From: Mucilaginibacter gilvus
GTDB lineage: Bacteria; Bacteroidota; Bacteroidia; Sphingobacteriales; Sphingobacteriaceae
Assembly (NCBI RefSeq): GCF_004054195.1
Contig: NZ_SBIW01000008.1
Coordinates: 1 to 64,000 of the forward strand
Direction of reading: 5' to 3'
DNA: 64,000 bases
Below are positions 18,776 to 27,461 of this stretch, piece by piece. The notes below the pieces were generated by a model that had not been told where the DNA came from, made no database searches, and saw only the letters and a program-made list of their open reading frames with translations. Numbering within the stretch: position 1 is the first letter of the stretch; each line of letters starts with the position of its first letter. The translations under genes and the position numbers were made by a program.

Positions 18776-18823
18776 TTGTGAATTAAACTTTTAAGCGTAT
18801 CTTTGCAGTCCCGTAATTACGGG
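18776..18823 (+). promoter_or_regulatory. Promoter and 5'-terminal hairpin of the rplM operon
   Basis: TTG at 18776-18778, 19 nt, then TATCTTTG at 18798-18805 give a good Bacteroidota promoter. The predicted start near 18812 lies inside a perfect 14-bp palindrome CCCGTAATTACGGG (18810-18823), so the mRNA would begin with, or just within, a short hairpin, followed by an AT-rich leader of about 37 nt to the GTG start. Confidence 0.65.
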
Positions 18824-18859
18824 GTATAGAATACGTTTAATAAATTTAATTTAAAGCAA

Positions 18860-19297
18860 GTGAATACGTTAAGTTACAAAACTGTCTCAGCCAACAAGAA
18901 AACCGTTAATAAAGAATGGGTTGTTGTTGATGCTAACAATGAGATTTTGGGGCGCTTGTGTACTAAGATCGCAATGATGATCAGAGGTAAACACAAGCCA
19001 GGGTTCACCCCACACGTAGACTGCGGAGATAACGTAATTGTTATTAATGCAGACAAGGTTAAACTGACCGGAAACAAATTCAGCGAAAAGCAGTATGTTT
19101 CTTACACCGGTTACCCGGGTGGTCAGCGTTTCATTTCTCCAAAAGAGTTAATGGCAAAGCATCCTGAGCGTGTGATTGAAAAAGCCGTACGCGGTATGTT
19201 GCCTAAAAATCGTTTAGGCCGTGCTATTTACGGTAACCTGCATGTTTATGCAGGCGCAGAGCATCCTCATGCAGCTCAAAATCCAACAACCATTTAA
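18860..19297 (+). CDS. rplM: 50S ribosomal protein L13
   Basis: A 145-residue L13 with the expected WVVVDANNEILGRLCTKIA start region, the conserved GDNVIVINADKVKLTGNK block and the KAVRGMLPKNRLGR motif. It starts at GTG 18860; no nearby ATG fits. It binds 23S rRNA early in large-subunit assembly. First gene of an rplM-rpsI-rpsB-tsf run, with 19 nt before rpsI, the usual order in Bacteroidota. Confidence 0.97.
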   Translation: MNTLSYKTVSANKKTVNKEWVVVDANNEILGRLCTKIAMMIRGKHKPGFTPHVDCGDNVIVINADKVKLTGNKFSEKQYVSYTGYPGGQRFISPKELMAKHPERVIEKAVRGMLPKNRLGRAIYGNLHVYAGAEHPHAAQNPTTI

Positions 19298-19316
19298 TTA
19301 AAAGGAGAAAAGAAAA

Positions 19317-19703
19317 ATGCCAACAACTAACACTTCAGGCAGAAGAAAAACAGCAGTTGCCCGCATCTATTTAACTGATGGTGCAGGTGCTATTATCGTA
19401 AACGGTAAAGATTACAAAGAGTACTTCCCTACCTTACCTTTACAATACATCGTTATGCAAAGCACAGAAGTTTCTGGCTCGGCTGGTAAATTTGATGTAA
19501 AAGTAAACGTAGCGGGTGGTGGTGTAAAAGGACAGGCAGAAGCCGTTCGTTTAGCTATTGCGAAAGCTATTGTTGAACTGGATCCGGAGAAAAAACCGTC
19601 TTTGCGCGCTAAAGGTTTAATGACACGTGATGACCGTATGGTTGAGCGTAAGAAACCAGGCCGTAAGAAAGCACGTAAGAGATTCCAATTCAGTAAACGC
19701 TAA
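19317..19703 (+). CDS. rpsI: 30S ribosomal protein S9
   Basis: A 128-residue S9 with GRRKTAVARIYL near the start, the GGGVKGQAEAVRLAIAKA core and the basic C-terminal tail ending KRFQFSKR, which reaches toward the ribosomal P-site. It is preceded by AAGGAG (19302-19307), an unusually good Shine-Dalgarno for this phylum. Co-transcribed with rplM; 21 nt before rpsB. Confidence 0.97.
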   Translation: MPTTNTSGRRKTAVARIYLTDGAGAIIVNGKDYKEYFPTLPLQYIVMQSTEVSGSAGKFDVKVNVAGGGVKGQAEAVRLAIAKAIVELDPEKKPSLRAKGLMTRDDRMVERKKPGRKKARKRFQFSKR

Positions 19704-19724
19704 AATTTTAGGAGGACAACAACA

Positions 19725-20585
19725 ATGGCAAGAACAACATATCAGGATTTACTGGATGCAGGTGTACACTTTGGCCACCTTACCCGCAAATGGGACCCAA
19801 AAATGTCACAGTACATTTTTATGGAGCGCAACGGTATCCACATTATCGATTTAAATAAAACCTTATCAAAGGTTGAAGAAGCTGCTGCAGCTATAAAACA
19901 AATTGTAAAATCAGGCCGCAAGGTATTATTCGTAGCTACCAAGAAACAAGCTAAGGATATCGTTGCCGAGCATGCTAAAATGGTAAACATGCCTTTCATC
20001 ACCGAACGTTGGTTGGGTGGTATGTTAACCAACTTTGCTACCGTACGTAAGTCGATCAAAAAGATGTCTAACATCGATAAATTGACCAAAGACGGTACTT
20101 ACAGCAACCTTTCTAAAAAAGAAAGACTGATGATACAACGTGAGCGTATCAAATTAGAATCATTGTTAGGTGGTATTTCGGATCTGAACCGTTTACCGGC
20201 TGCATTGTTCCTGATCGACGTTAAGAAAGAGCACATCGCTGTTTCTGAAGCTTTGAAATTAAACATCCCGACTTTCGCGATGGTTGATACCAACTCTGAT
20301 CCTTCTAACATCGATTTCCCTATCCCGGCGAATGATGATGCTACCAAATCAATTTCATTGATCACCGGCATAATCATCAAAGCAATTGAGGAAGGTTTAG
20401 AAGAACGCAAACGCGATAAAGAAGATGAAACTGAAAAAGAAGCAGCTGCTGCTAAAGCAAAGGCTGATGCACCTGAAGTAGCAGATCGTTCTGCAGCAAC
20501 AGAAGGTGGCAAAAGAAGAAGGACCGCAGATGTTACAGCTGAAACTGAAACAGAAGCACCTGCTGCTGATTCAACAGAAGAATAA
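19725..20585 (+). CDS. rpsB: 30S ribosomal protein S2
   Basis: A 286-residue S2. The core (about 1-230) has FGHLTRKWDPKM, the ERWLGGMLTNF motif and the DTNSDPSNIDFPIPANDDA nucleoside-pocket-like segment. The C-terminal ~55 residues are an Ala/Glu-rich charged extension (KEAAAAKAKADA onward) longer than in E. coli (241 aa). A Shine-Dalgarno-like AGGAGG (19711-19716) precedes the ATG. Followed by an unusual inverted-repeat region before tsf. Confidence 0.97.
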   Translation: MARTTYQDLLDAGVHFGHLTRKWDPKMSQYIFMERNGIHIIDLNKTLSKVEEAAAAIKQIVKSGRKVLFVATKKQAKDIVAEHAKMVNMPFITERWLGGMLTNFATVRKSIKKMSNIDKLTKDGTYSNLSKKERLMIQRERIKLESLLGGISDLNRLPAALFLIDVKKEHIAVSEALKLNIPTFAMVDTNSDPSNIDFPIPANDDATKSISLITGIIIKAIEEGLEERKRDKEDETEKEAAAAKAKADAPEVADRSAATEGGKRRRTADVTAETETEAPAADSTEE

Positions 20586-20590
20586 TTATT

Positions 20591-20720
20591 AGTGAGTGGT
20601 GAGTGGTGAACAGTGAGTGTTTAAGCTCGCCATTCACTATTCACCACTTTTATGATAAATGAAATTTTAGTTTGCGTGTGATAGCTATTATAAAACTACT
20701 CACCGCTCACTACTCACTAC
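20591..20720. repeat. Three-armed GTGAGTGG/CACTCACC inverted repeat between rpsB and tsf
   Basis: Left arm 20591-20619 (GTGAGTGGTGAGTGGTGAAC region) can pair with a middle arm 20631-20647 (CATTCACTATTCACCAC; 17-bp stem with one mismatch and one wobble) or with a right arm 20695-20720 (ACTCACCGCTCACTACTCAC). The two pairings exclude one another. It lies in the operon between rpsB and tsf. The low-complexity make-up also fits a dispersed repeat family. Confidence 0.7.
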
Positions 20721-20735
20721 TTAACTAATTACAAA

Positions 20736-21587
20736 ATGTCTACAGTACAAATATCTGCATCTGATGTAAACAAACTGCGCCAGCAAACCGGTGCAGGCAT
20801 GATGGATTGCAAAAAAGCTTTAACCGAAACTAATGGTGATTTTGAAGCTGCTATTGATTTTTTAAGGAAAAAAGGTGCTAAAGTGGCTGCAAGCCGCCAG
20901 GATCGCGAATCTAACGAAGGTGTTGTTATTGCACGTACTTCAGAAGACTTTAAACGTGGTGTTGTGATCACCCTTAACTGCGAAACTGATTTCGTTGCTA
21001 AGAACGCTGAGTTCGTAGCTTTCGCTAACCAGATAGCTAATGCTGCTGTTGAAGGAAACCCTGCCAGCATCGAAGAGCTTTACGCTTTAGAAATTGACGT
21101 TGACAACAGCCGTGTTAAAATTGGTGATGCTATCATCGACAAAACAGGTAAAATTGGCGAAAAGATCGGCGTATCTAAATACGAAGTTATTGATGCTGAA
21201 AAAGTTGTTGCTTACATCCACGGTAACTTCCGTTTAGGTGTATTGGTTGGCTTAAGCAAAAACGTTGAAGGTGCAGACGAAGCAGGTAAAGACGTTGCCA
21301 TGCAAATTGCTGCAATGAACCCGGTTGCTATTGATAAAGATGGTGTTGATGCATCAGTTATCGAACGCGAATTGGAAATTGCAAAAGACGTTATCCGTGC
21401 AGAAGGTAAACCAGAAGCAATGGTTGAAAAAATCGCTGCCGGTAAATTGAACAAATTCTACAAAGACTCAACCTTACTAAACCAGGAGTTTGTAAAAGAC
21501 TCTTCCAAAAACGTAAGCCAGTTTTTAGATAGCATTGATAAGGGCCTTACTGTTACCGCCTTTAAGCGGATAGCTTTAGGAGCTTAA
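20736..21587 (+). CDS. tsf: Elongation factor Ts
   Basis: A 283-residue guanine-nucleotide exchange factor for EF-Tu. The N-terminal UBA-like domain holds LRQQTGAGMMDCKKAL, followed by the TDFVAKN signature in ITLNCETDFVAKNAEF, the dimerisation/core region with VVAYIHGNFRLGVLV, and VAMQIAAMNPVAI. Last gene of the ribosomal-protein run, ending in a strong terminator 9 nt downstream. Confidence 0.97.
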   Translation: MSTVQISASDVNKLRQQTGAGMMDCKKALTETNGDFEAAIDFLRKKGAKVAASRQDRESNEGVVIARTSEDFKRGVVITLNCETDFVAKNAEFVAFANQIANAAVEGNPASIEELYALEIDVDNSRVKIGDAIIDKTGKIGEKIGVSKYEVIDAEKVVAYIHGNFRLGVLVGLSKNVEGADEAGKDVAMQIAAMNPVAIDKDGVDASVIERELEIAKDVIRAEGKPEAMVEKIAAGKLNKFYKDSTLLNQEFVKDSSKNVSQFLDSIDKGLTVTAFKRIALGA

Positions 21588-21595
21588 TTCTATTA

Positions 21596-21628
21596 TCCCT
21601 CCCGAGTAAATCGGGAGGGATTTTTTTT
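21596..21628 (+). terminator. Rho-independent terminator after tsf
   Basis: TCCCTCCCGA, a GTAAA loop and TCGGGAGGGA followed by eight T residues: a perfect 10-bp stem. Confidence 0.93.
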
Positions 21629-21656
21629 GCGATATTGTTTCGTAGCTTCACCACCG

Positions 21657-21684
21657 CGTTATTACGAGGAACGAAGCAATCCCC
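21657..21684. repeat. Fragment of a dispersed ACGAGGAACGAAGCAATC repeat
   Basis: CGTTATTACGAGGAACGAAG followed by CAATCCCC resembles the intergenic GTCATTGCGAGGAACGAAGC repeat seen widely in bacterial genomes. Single copy here, no coding potential. Confidence 0.5.
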
Positions 21685-21753
21685 GATAGGCAAGTAGATC
21701 GCATGCATTTCGATGTATGCGTCACAATAACTCGTTAAAAAAAACAAAGGTTT

Positions 21754-22875
21754 ATGATAACAGCACTTCATAATCTTAAACTTATCTCTAATGGTACCAT
21801 CACCGATGGTAAAGCAGTTTTAATTTCTGGTGACAGCATTATTGATGTTATCGACCAGTCTGCCATCCCCAAAGAAGCAATAAAAAAGGATCTGCAAGGC
21901 GCTTATCTTGCGCCCGGGTTTATCGATCTGCAAATCTATGGCAGCGGCGGCAAGCTATTCGCTGGTACGCCGGAGGTAGCAGCGCTGAAACGCATGGAAG
22001 ATGACCTGCTCAGTCAGGGAACCATCGGCTTTTATGCAACCATTGGTACCAATACAAACGAAATTGTTGAGCAAGGCATCGCAGCAGCCAAAGCTTACCG
22101 GGCCGAAGCGCGGGGCAATTGCTGGGGACTGCACCTGGAGGGGCCATATTTAAACCCTGCCAAAAAAGGCGCGCATCCTGAAAAATATATAAAAAAAGCT
22201 ACCCTGGCCGAAGTTAAAGGTTGGGTGGAACAAGCGGATGGTGTTATTAAAATGATTACCATAGCGCCGGAGTTGCAAGATCAGGCAGTGATAGATTACC
22301 TGCACGCGCAGGGGATTATCATCTCATCGGGCCATAGCAATGCTACTTATGAGCAGGGTAAAGGCTTTTTAAACAAACCTATCCCGGCGGTTACGCATTT
22401 GTTTAACGCCATGCCGCAAATGCATCACCGCGAGCCTGGTTACATCCCCGCTATATTTGAGGAAAAGCCGTATGCCAGCATCGTAGCCGATGGCAACCAT
22501 GTGGATTGGCCAATGATACGCCTGGCCAAGCGCGAACTGGGCGATAAGCTATTTCTTATTACCGATGCAGTTACCGCTACTAACGAGGGCGCTTACCAAC
22601 ACAGGCTCGAAGGTGATAAATATGTGATGCCCGATGGCACGCTTTCCGGCTCCAGCCTTACAATGTTAAAGGCCGTGCAGAACTGCGTTGACAAAGTTGG
22701 CATTGAGTTGGCAGAAGCGGTGAATATGGGAACAAAATATCCCGCTGAGTTAGCAAAAATGGATAAACATGGCCAGGTTGCAGCCGGTTTTTATGCCGAC
22801 CTTATTGTGTTCGACAGGGAATACAAGGTTAAGGCAACCATCCTGAAAGGGAATTTTTTAACAGAGACTACATAA
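21754..22875 (+). CDS. nagA: N-acetylglucosamine-6-phosphate deacetylase
   Basis: A 373-residue amidohydrolase converting GlcNAc-6-P to glucosamine-6-P and acetate. NagA landmarks occur in order: GFIDLQIYGSGG, metal-site HLEGPYLNPAKKGAH, SSGHSNATYEQ, VTHLFNAMPQMHHREPG and LITDAVTATNEG, where the Asp is catalytic. Not clustered with nagB, a transporter or a regulator here. It supports amino-sugar catabolism or peptidoglycan recycling. Confidence 0.93.
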   Translation: MITALHNLKLISNGTITDGKAVLISGDSIIDVIDQSAIPKEAIKKDLQGAYLAPGFIDLQIYGSGGKLFAGTPEVAALKRMEDDLLSQGTIGFYATIGTNTNEIVEQGIAAAKAYRAEARGNCWGLHLEGPYLNPAKKGAHPEKYIKKATLAEVKGWVEQADGVIKMITIAPELQDQAVIDYLHAQGIIISSGHSNATYEQGKGFLNKPIPAVTHLFNAMPQMHHREPGYIPAIFEEKPYASIVADGNHVDWPMIRLAKRELGDKLFLITDAVTATNEGAYQHRLEGDKYVMPDGTLSGSSLTMLKAVQNCVDKVGIELAEAVNMGTKYPAELAKMDKHGQVAAGFYADLIVFDREYKVKATILKGNFLTETT

Positions 22876-22900
22876 AATTTTAACAATACCGTTTATTATC

Positions 22901-22908
22901 TATTTTTG
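22901..22908 (+). promoter_or_regulatory. -7 box of the pyrH promoter
   Basis: TATTTTTG fits TAnnTTTG and lies 17 nt before the pyrH ATG; no matching TTG at -33. Confidence 0.4.
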
Positions 22909-22925
22909 ACAAATCATCCTTCCAA

Positions 22926-23630
22926 ATGAAATACAAAAGAATTCTCCTGAAGCTTAGCGGCGAATCCCTGATGGGCGAAAGACAGTATGGTATTGATAAT
23001 AACCAGGTTTTGCAATACGCGCAGGACATTAAGGCTGTAAAAGAACAAGGCATAGAGATAGCGGTAGTAGTTGGCGGTGGTAACATCTTCCGTGGGCTAA
23101 GTGCCGAAAAAAGCGGAATGGAGCGCGCCCAGGCAGATTATATGGGTATGCTTGCAACCGTTATTAACTGTATGGCTTTGCAAAATGCATTGGAAAGTGT
23201 TGGTGTAGAAACCCGCCTGCAATCGGCCATAAAAATGGAGCAGATTTGCGAGCCTTATATTCGCCGGCGTGCCATGCACCATTTGGAATGCGGTAAAATT
23301 GTAATATTTGGTGCCGGTACCGGTAACCCTTATTTTACTACCGATACAGCTGCATCTCTTCGCGCTATTGAAATAAAGGCCGATGTGGTTTTAAAAGGAA
23401 CCCGTGTTGATGGTATTTATACTGCCGACCCCGAGAAAGACCCAACCGCAACCCGTTACGATGAGATCTCGTTCCAGGAAGTATACGACAAAGGCTTAAG
23501 CGTAATGGACATGACCGCTATCACGCTTTGCCAGGAAAATAAACTCCCTATTATCGTATTCGATATGAACAAAGAAGGCAACTTTATGAAGATTGCCCAG
23601 GGCGAACCGATTGGAACGCTGGTAAAATAA
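22926..23630 (+). CDS. pyrH: UMP kinase
   Basis: A 234-residue amino-acid-kinase-fold enzyme phosphorylating UMP to UDP. N-terminal [13 protein letters not shown], glycine-rich [12 protein letters not shown], the [13 protein letters not shown] segment that contacts UMP, and [12 protein letters not shown] are all present, at normal length. In many bacteria frr follows directly; here frr is 3 kb away on the other strand behind an ABC exporter and a MarR-GNAT gene. Confidence 0.96.
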   Translation: MKYKRILLKLSGESLMGERQYGIDNNQVLQYAQDIKAVKEQGIEIAVVVGGGNIFRGLSAEKSGMERAQADYMGMLATVINCMALQNALESVGVETRLQSAIKMEQICEPYIRRRAMHHLECGKIVIFGAGTGNPYFTTDTAASLRAIEIKADVVLKGTRVDGIYTADPEKDPTATRYDEISFQEVYDKGLSVMDMTAITLCQENKLPIIVFDMNKEGNFMKIAQGEPIGTLVK

Positions 23631-23636
23631 AGTAAT

Positions 23637-23691
23637 AACAAAAGAGGCCCCCAAAATGGACTGCCCCCAAAATTCCGGGGCCTCTTTTGTT
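23637..23691 (+). terminator. Rho-independent terminator after pyrH
   Basis: AACAAAAGAGGCCCC and GGGGCCTCTTTTGTT form a 15-bp stem around a loop that itself contains CCCCCAAAATGG/CCCCCAAAATTCC words. Symmetric, so probably bidirectional with the convergent ABC transporter gene. Confidence 0.85.
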
Positions 23692-23702
23692 ATTATTACG
23701 AT

Positions 23703-23813
23703 CATGTTAAACTTGTTTCAACACCTCACACGGGCAGGTAACAACTATGCATAGTCGCCTTGCTTGCCGAACTTTGCAGAGGGGGTGCTGAAATAAATTC
23801 GGCATGACGGTTA
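23703..23813. repeat. Degenerate inverted pair of the REP-like tail
   Basis: CATGTTAAACTTGTTTCAAC (about 23703-23722) and GGTGCTGAAATAAATTCGGC followed by ATGACGG (to 23813) are inverted, diverged copies of the TGCTGAAACAAGTTCAGCAT tail of the 5316-5509 repeats. Together they could form a long imperfect hairpin between two convergent genes. Confidence 0.6.
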
Positions 23814-23834
23814 GCGCTTAGTAGCTCCCTATAT

Positions 23835-25589
23835 TTACACTTCTACCGTAAACTTCTCGCCTATTTGTTGCCTCCACATGGCGTAATACAGGCCTTTTTG
23901 GTCTATCAGGTTCTGGTGTTTGCCGGCTTCAATGATGTGGCCTTTCTCCAGCACGAAGATCCTGTCGGCATGCATAATAGTGGATAGGCGGTGCGCTATC
24001 AGGATAGTGATATGATCGTTCAGTACAGAAACATCGCGGATGGTATCGGTTATCTCTTCTTCAGTGATAGAATCTAATGAAGAGGTAGCCTCATCAAACA
24101 CCAAAATATCGGGCCTGCGTAGTAAAGCGCGGGCTATGGACAGGCGTTGTTTTTCGCCACCGGAAACTTTTACACCACCCTCGCCAATTACCGTATCCAG
24201 CCCTTTATCGGCACGGGATAATAAAGTTTGGCAGGCCGCACGCTGCAGTACATTCATACAATCCTCATCCGTAGCTTCCGGGCGAACGAACAACAAGTTC
24301 TCGCGAATTGTGCCGGAGAATAGCTGCGTATCCTGCGTTACAAAGCCTATCTTCTCGCGCAGCTGGTCCAGGTCTATCTCATTACTTGGGATGCTGTTAT
24401 AACTTACTTCGCCTGCAAATGGTTGATAAAGGCCCACCAGTAATTTTACCAGCGTGCTCTTTCCCGATCCGGATGGTCCAACAAACGCGATGGTTTGGCC
24501 GGCAACAGTTTCAAATTCGATATGGTTTAAGGCGTTGCGGTTGGCAGTTAAATGTTTAAAACTAACATTAGTAAAGGTAAGCGTCTCTATTTTTTCTAAT
24601 AGCACAGGCTTCTCGGGTTTCTTGTCGATAGGTACGCTTAAGATGCCTTTAAAGTTGGCTAAGGATACCTCTGCTTCGCGCCAGCTTAATATAACGTTGC
24701 CAAGCTCCTGTAGGGGGTTAAACAGGAAGAATGAATAGAATAACAAGCTTAGGTATTGCCCGGGAGTGATGGTTGTCTCGAATATCAGGATCAATAATAC
24801 TACAACCATACTGCTGCGTACCAGGTTAACGGTAGTGCCCTGTACAAAGCTCATGCTGCGTACGTATTTCACTTTTTTTAGCTCCAGATCGAGGATCTTA
24901 TAGGTAGTATTATTCAGGCGTTCAATTTCTTGTTTGGCCAGCCCAAGGCTTTTTACCAGTTCAATGTTACGTAACGATTCGGTTGTTGAGCCGGCAAGGG
25001 CGGTAGTTTCGCCGACGATTTTTTTCTGTATCACCTTTATTTTACGGCTTAACACCATACTTACGAAAGCGATAATTGGGATAGCCGCTAAATAAACCAG
25101 TGTTACCTTATAGCTAATGCTGAGCGAATAAAAGATAACAAACAGCATACCGGTGAGGCTTACAAACAGGATGCTGATGAACGAGGTGATAAACTTTTCG
25201 CAATCTAAGCGCACCTTTTGCAAAATGCCTAAAGTTTCGCCGCTACGCTGGTCTTCAAAAACCTGGTAGGGTAGTTCGAGCGAGTGTTTTAAACCATCGG
25301 CATACATTTTAGCACCCACTTTTTGGGTGATGATGCTGGTGTAATAATCCTGGAAGTTTTTGGCGATGCGCGATACCATGGCCACGCCAATTGCGGCACC
25401 AACAAAGGTTAAGGCAGCCATTAAATAGCCATGGTAAGTATAATGAGCACGGCCACCAATAACTTTATCAAGTATGCGGCCGCTAATGTAAGGATCGAGT
25501 AAGGAGAAACCGATGTTGATGCCGGCAAGCAAGAGCGCGATAATTACAACTCCGCGGTAATTTTTTAAGTAGGATAAGAGTATATTCAT
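23835..25589 (-). CDS. ABC exporter, fused permease and ATPase
   Basis: A 584-residue half-transporter (MsbA/LmrA type): six transmembrane helices in about 1-310, then an ATPase with Walker A GPSGSGKSTL, signature VSGGEKQRLSIARAL, Walker B DILVFDEATSSLD and the switch His in IAHRLS. It would act as a homodimer exporting lipid or drug-like molecules; substrate unknown. It lies just downstream of the MarR-GNAT gene on the same strand but a terminator separates them, so co-regulation with it is possible rather than certain. Confidence 0.93.
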   Translation of the reverse strand: MNILLSYLKNYRGVVIIALLLAGINIGFSLLDPYISGRILDKVIGGRAHYTYHGYLMAALTFVGAAIGVAMVSRIAKNFQDYYTSIITQKVGAKMYADGLKHSLELPYQVFEDQRSGETLGILQKVRLDCEKFITSFISILFVSLTGMLFVIFYSLSISYKVTLVYLAAIPIIAFVSMVLSRKIKVIQKKIVGETTALAGSTTESLRNIELVKSLGLAKQEIERLNNTTYKILDLELKKVKYVRSMSFVQGTTVNLVRSSMVVVLLILIFETTITPGQYLSLLFYSFFLFNPLQELGNVILSWREAEVSLANFKGILSVPIDKKPEKPVLLEKIETLTFTNVSFKHLTANRNALNHIEFETVAGQTIAFVGPSGSGKSTLVKLLVGLYQPFAGEVSYNSIPSNEIDLDQLREKIGFVTQDTQLFSGTIRENLLFVRPEATDEDCMNVLQRAACQTLLSRADKGLDTVIGEGGVKVSGGEKQRLSIARALLRRPDILVFDEATSSLDSITEEEITDTIRDVSVLNDHITILIAHRLSTIMHADRIFVLEKGHIIEAGKHQNLIDQKGLYYAMWRQQIGEKFTVEV

Positions 25590-25601
25590 TAATGCAAAAC
25601 T

Positions 25602-25637
25602 AAAAAAAGGGAACGGCTAAGAAGCTCATTCCCTTTA
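25602..25637 (-). terminator. Terminator after the MarR-GNAT gene
   Basis: On the minus strand AAAGGGAA, a 15-nt loop and TTCCCTTT lead into a T-run. It separates the MarR-GNAT gene from the ABC exporter. Confidence 0.75.
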
Positions 25638-25681
25638 ATTTGACAATGCCGTTATTTGTGCGGCAAAGTAACAACCCGTAG

Positions 25682-26626
25682 TTATAGCGCCATTTCCATC
25701 TGGATATTGCAGCGTTCGTAAGGTGAGGGTAGTCCGCTTGTTTTTTTAAAGCCCAGTTTATGGTATAAATTTATAGCAGGCTTTAGTTTGGTATTGCTTT
25801 CGAGGTAAAGCGTTTTCGCTCCAATTGAGCGGGCTTTCTCCATACAAGCAAGCCCCAGCAGGTAGCCAATGCCTTTGCCCTTTGCTTTTGGAGATACCGC
25901 CATTTTTGCCAGCTCGTACATTCCGCCGTCCATTTTAATAAGAGCAGATGTGCCCACCGGCTCGCCTTTATACAATGCGATCAAAATAACGCCGCCTTTA
26001 TCTAAGATGTATTCCTGTGGATGATCGAGCGATTTATGATCTGTCTCTTCCATGTTAAAATTTTCCGTTATCCATTCCTCATTCAGTTGCTTAAAGGATT
26101 GCTGGTGTTCGGGCTGGTATGCAACTATTCGCACGTCGTTTGCTTCGCGGAGCTTTTTCTCATCTTCCACGCGTTTAAACAGGCTCTTTTGTTCCAGCAG
26201 AAATTCCCACTCTTCAATGGCTTTCCAAATGTTGTATTGGGTTTGGTTAAGCGCGTTTTCTACGGCGGCGTTTACATCGGTGTATTGCACTTGTATGCGC
26301 TCGTTAATATCTTTCCCTTTTACTGTGAGGCCAATAAAATTCTTCCGGCCATCCTTTTGGTTGGGGATCTCCTGTGCTATGCCGCTTTTCACCATCTCTT
26401 TAACAATAGTACTTACAGAGGGGTGCGAGTGGTTTATCTCCTGAGCTATTTGCATAATAGATTTATTCTCGCCTCCGGCCAGCGCATAAAACACAGGGAA
26501 CCATTTGGGATTTAGCCCGATATCGTACAGCTCATATACTTTGCTTGCCTGGTCGGTAACCAATTCGCTTAGCCTGCGTAACCTGCTGCCGAGCGCCATT
26601 TTACCTACTTTGTTATAAAACTCCAT
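25682..26626 (-). CDS. MarR-family regulator fused to a GNAT acetyltransferase
   Basis: A 314-residue two-domain protein. Residues 1-~150 form a MarR winged helix (SIMQIAQEINHSHPSVSTIV recognition region, then the wing NQKDGRKNFIGLT). Residues ~165-314 form a GNAT domain with acetyl-CoA motif A (KMAVSPKAKGKGIGYLLG) and motif B (NLYHKLGFKK). Fusions of this type are known and may couple acetylation of a small molecule or protein with transcription control. The promoter and a palindromic operator lie immediately upstream, supporting autoregulation; the ABC exporter downstream is a plausible further target. Confidence 0.9.
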   Translation of the reverse strand: MEFYNKVGKMALGSRLRRLSELVTDQASKVYELYDIGLNPKWFPVFYALAGGENKSIMQIAQEINHSHPSVSTIVKEMVKSGIAQEIPNQKDGRKNFIGLTVKGKDINERIQVQYTDVNAAVENALNQTQYNIWKAIEEWEFLLEQKSLFKRVEDEKKLREANDVRIVAYQPEHQQSFKQLNEEWITENFNMEETDHKSLDHPQEYILDKGGVILIALYKGEPVGTSALIKMDGGMYELAKMAVSPKAKGKGIGYLLGLACMEKARSIGAKTLYLESNTKLKPAINLYHKLGFKKTSGLPSPYERCNIQMEMAL

Positions 26627-26639
26627 AATGAGAAATAAA

Positions 26640-26659
26640 TTACGTAATCAATTACGCAA
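26640..26659. promoter_or_regulatory. Palindromic operator candidate of the MarR-GNAT gene
   Basis: CGTAAT-CA-ATTACG (26643-26656) is a perfect palindrome with 6-bp arms, extended to 9-bp arms with one mismatch. It overlaps the -7 box and predicted start site of the MarR-GNAT promoter and ends 14 nt before the ATG, an ideal repressor position. Confidence 0.7.
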
Positions 26660-26687
26660 ATATAAGTATCTATTTAAAACTTTTCAA
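26657..26687 (-). promoter_or_regulatory. Promoter of the MarR-GNAT gene
   Basis: On the minus strand: TTG (26687-26685), 20 nt, TATATTTG (26664-26657). A full match to the Bacteroidota consensus, with the palindrome described above immediately downstream. Confidence 0.72.
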
Positions 26688-26727
26688 AAAAAATCATTCG
26701 TATTAACTTTTATTACTTTAGGCCAAC

Positions 26728-26763
26728 AAAAAAAGGGAATAACCTTAACGGCCATTCCCTTTT
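26728..26763 (-). terminator. Terminator after frr
   Basis: Minus strand AAAAGGGAAT, a 13-nt loop, ATTCCCTTTT and a continuing T-run. Confidence 0.85.
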
Positions 26764-26782
26764 CCCAGCAGTTTAAGCAAAC

Positions 26783-27346
26783 TTAAACCGTCATGATATC
26801 TTTTTCCTTAGCTTCTGATAACTGATCAACTTTAATAATGTAAGCATCGGTTAGCTTTTGCACTTCTGCCTCTCCAACTTTTATTTCGTCTTCAGAAACG
26901 CCTTCGGTTTTTAATTTTTTGATCTTTTCGTTAGCATCCTTACGTATGTTGCGCACGGCAACTTTACCCGTTTCGGCCTCGCCTTTTGCTTTTTTAACCA
27001 AATCCCGGCGGCGCTCTTCGGTAAGTGGCGGTATGTTGATGCGGATGATGATGCCATCATTTTGCGGGTTAACGCCAAGATTGGCCTCTTTAATGGCTTT
27101 CTCTATAAGCGGCAGCAGGTTTTTCTCCCATGGCTGCACTATAATGGTGCGCGCATCGGGCGTGTTAACACTGCCTACCTGGCTAAGCGGGGTAGCTGTG
27201 CCATAATAATCAATGCTGATATCATCCAGCATGCTTGGGTTTGCCTTGCCTGCGCGTATTTTGGTTAATTCGCTATCTGCGTGTGCAATTGCTTTATCCA
27301 TTAAAGCTTTTGCATCAGTTACTTGTTTTTTAATGAGTTCGCTCAT
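26783..27346 (-). CDS. frr: Ribosome recycling factor
   Basis: A 187-residue RRF that splits post-termination ribosomes with EF-G. Conserved features: KIRAGKANPSMLD, YYGTATPLSQVGSVNTPDAR, LGVNPQNDGIIIRINIPPLT and the C-terminal three-helix-bundle portion rich in Lys/Glu. Normal length. A -7-like TATTTTTG lies upstream on the minus strand. Single-gene unit with its own terminator, detached from pyrH. Confidence 0.96.
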   Translation of the reverse strand: MSELIKKQVTDAKALMDKAIAHADSELTKIRAGKANPSMLDDISIDYYGTATPLSQVGSVNTPDARTIIVQPWEKNLLPLIEKAIKEANLGVNPQNDGIIIRINIPPLTEERRRDLVKKAKGEAETGKVAVRNIRKDANEKIKKLKTEGVSEDEIKVGEAEVQKLTDAYIIKVDQLSEAKEKDIMTV

Positions 27347-27461
27347 TGTTTAAGATTTTTGACAAAAATAATAAAAAGTATCAAAGCCCCTAATTAAGGT
27401 TTTACCCGCAACGCGTTTTATGCAAGTAATTTAGTTAATTGGTTTTGAGATGAGCAACAGA

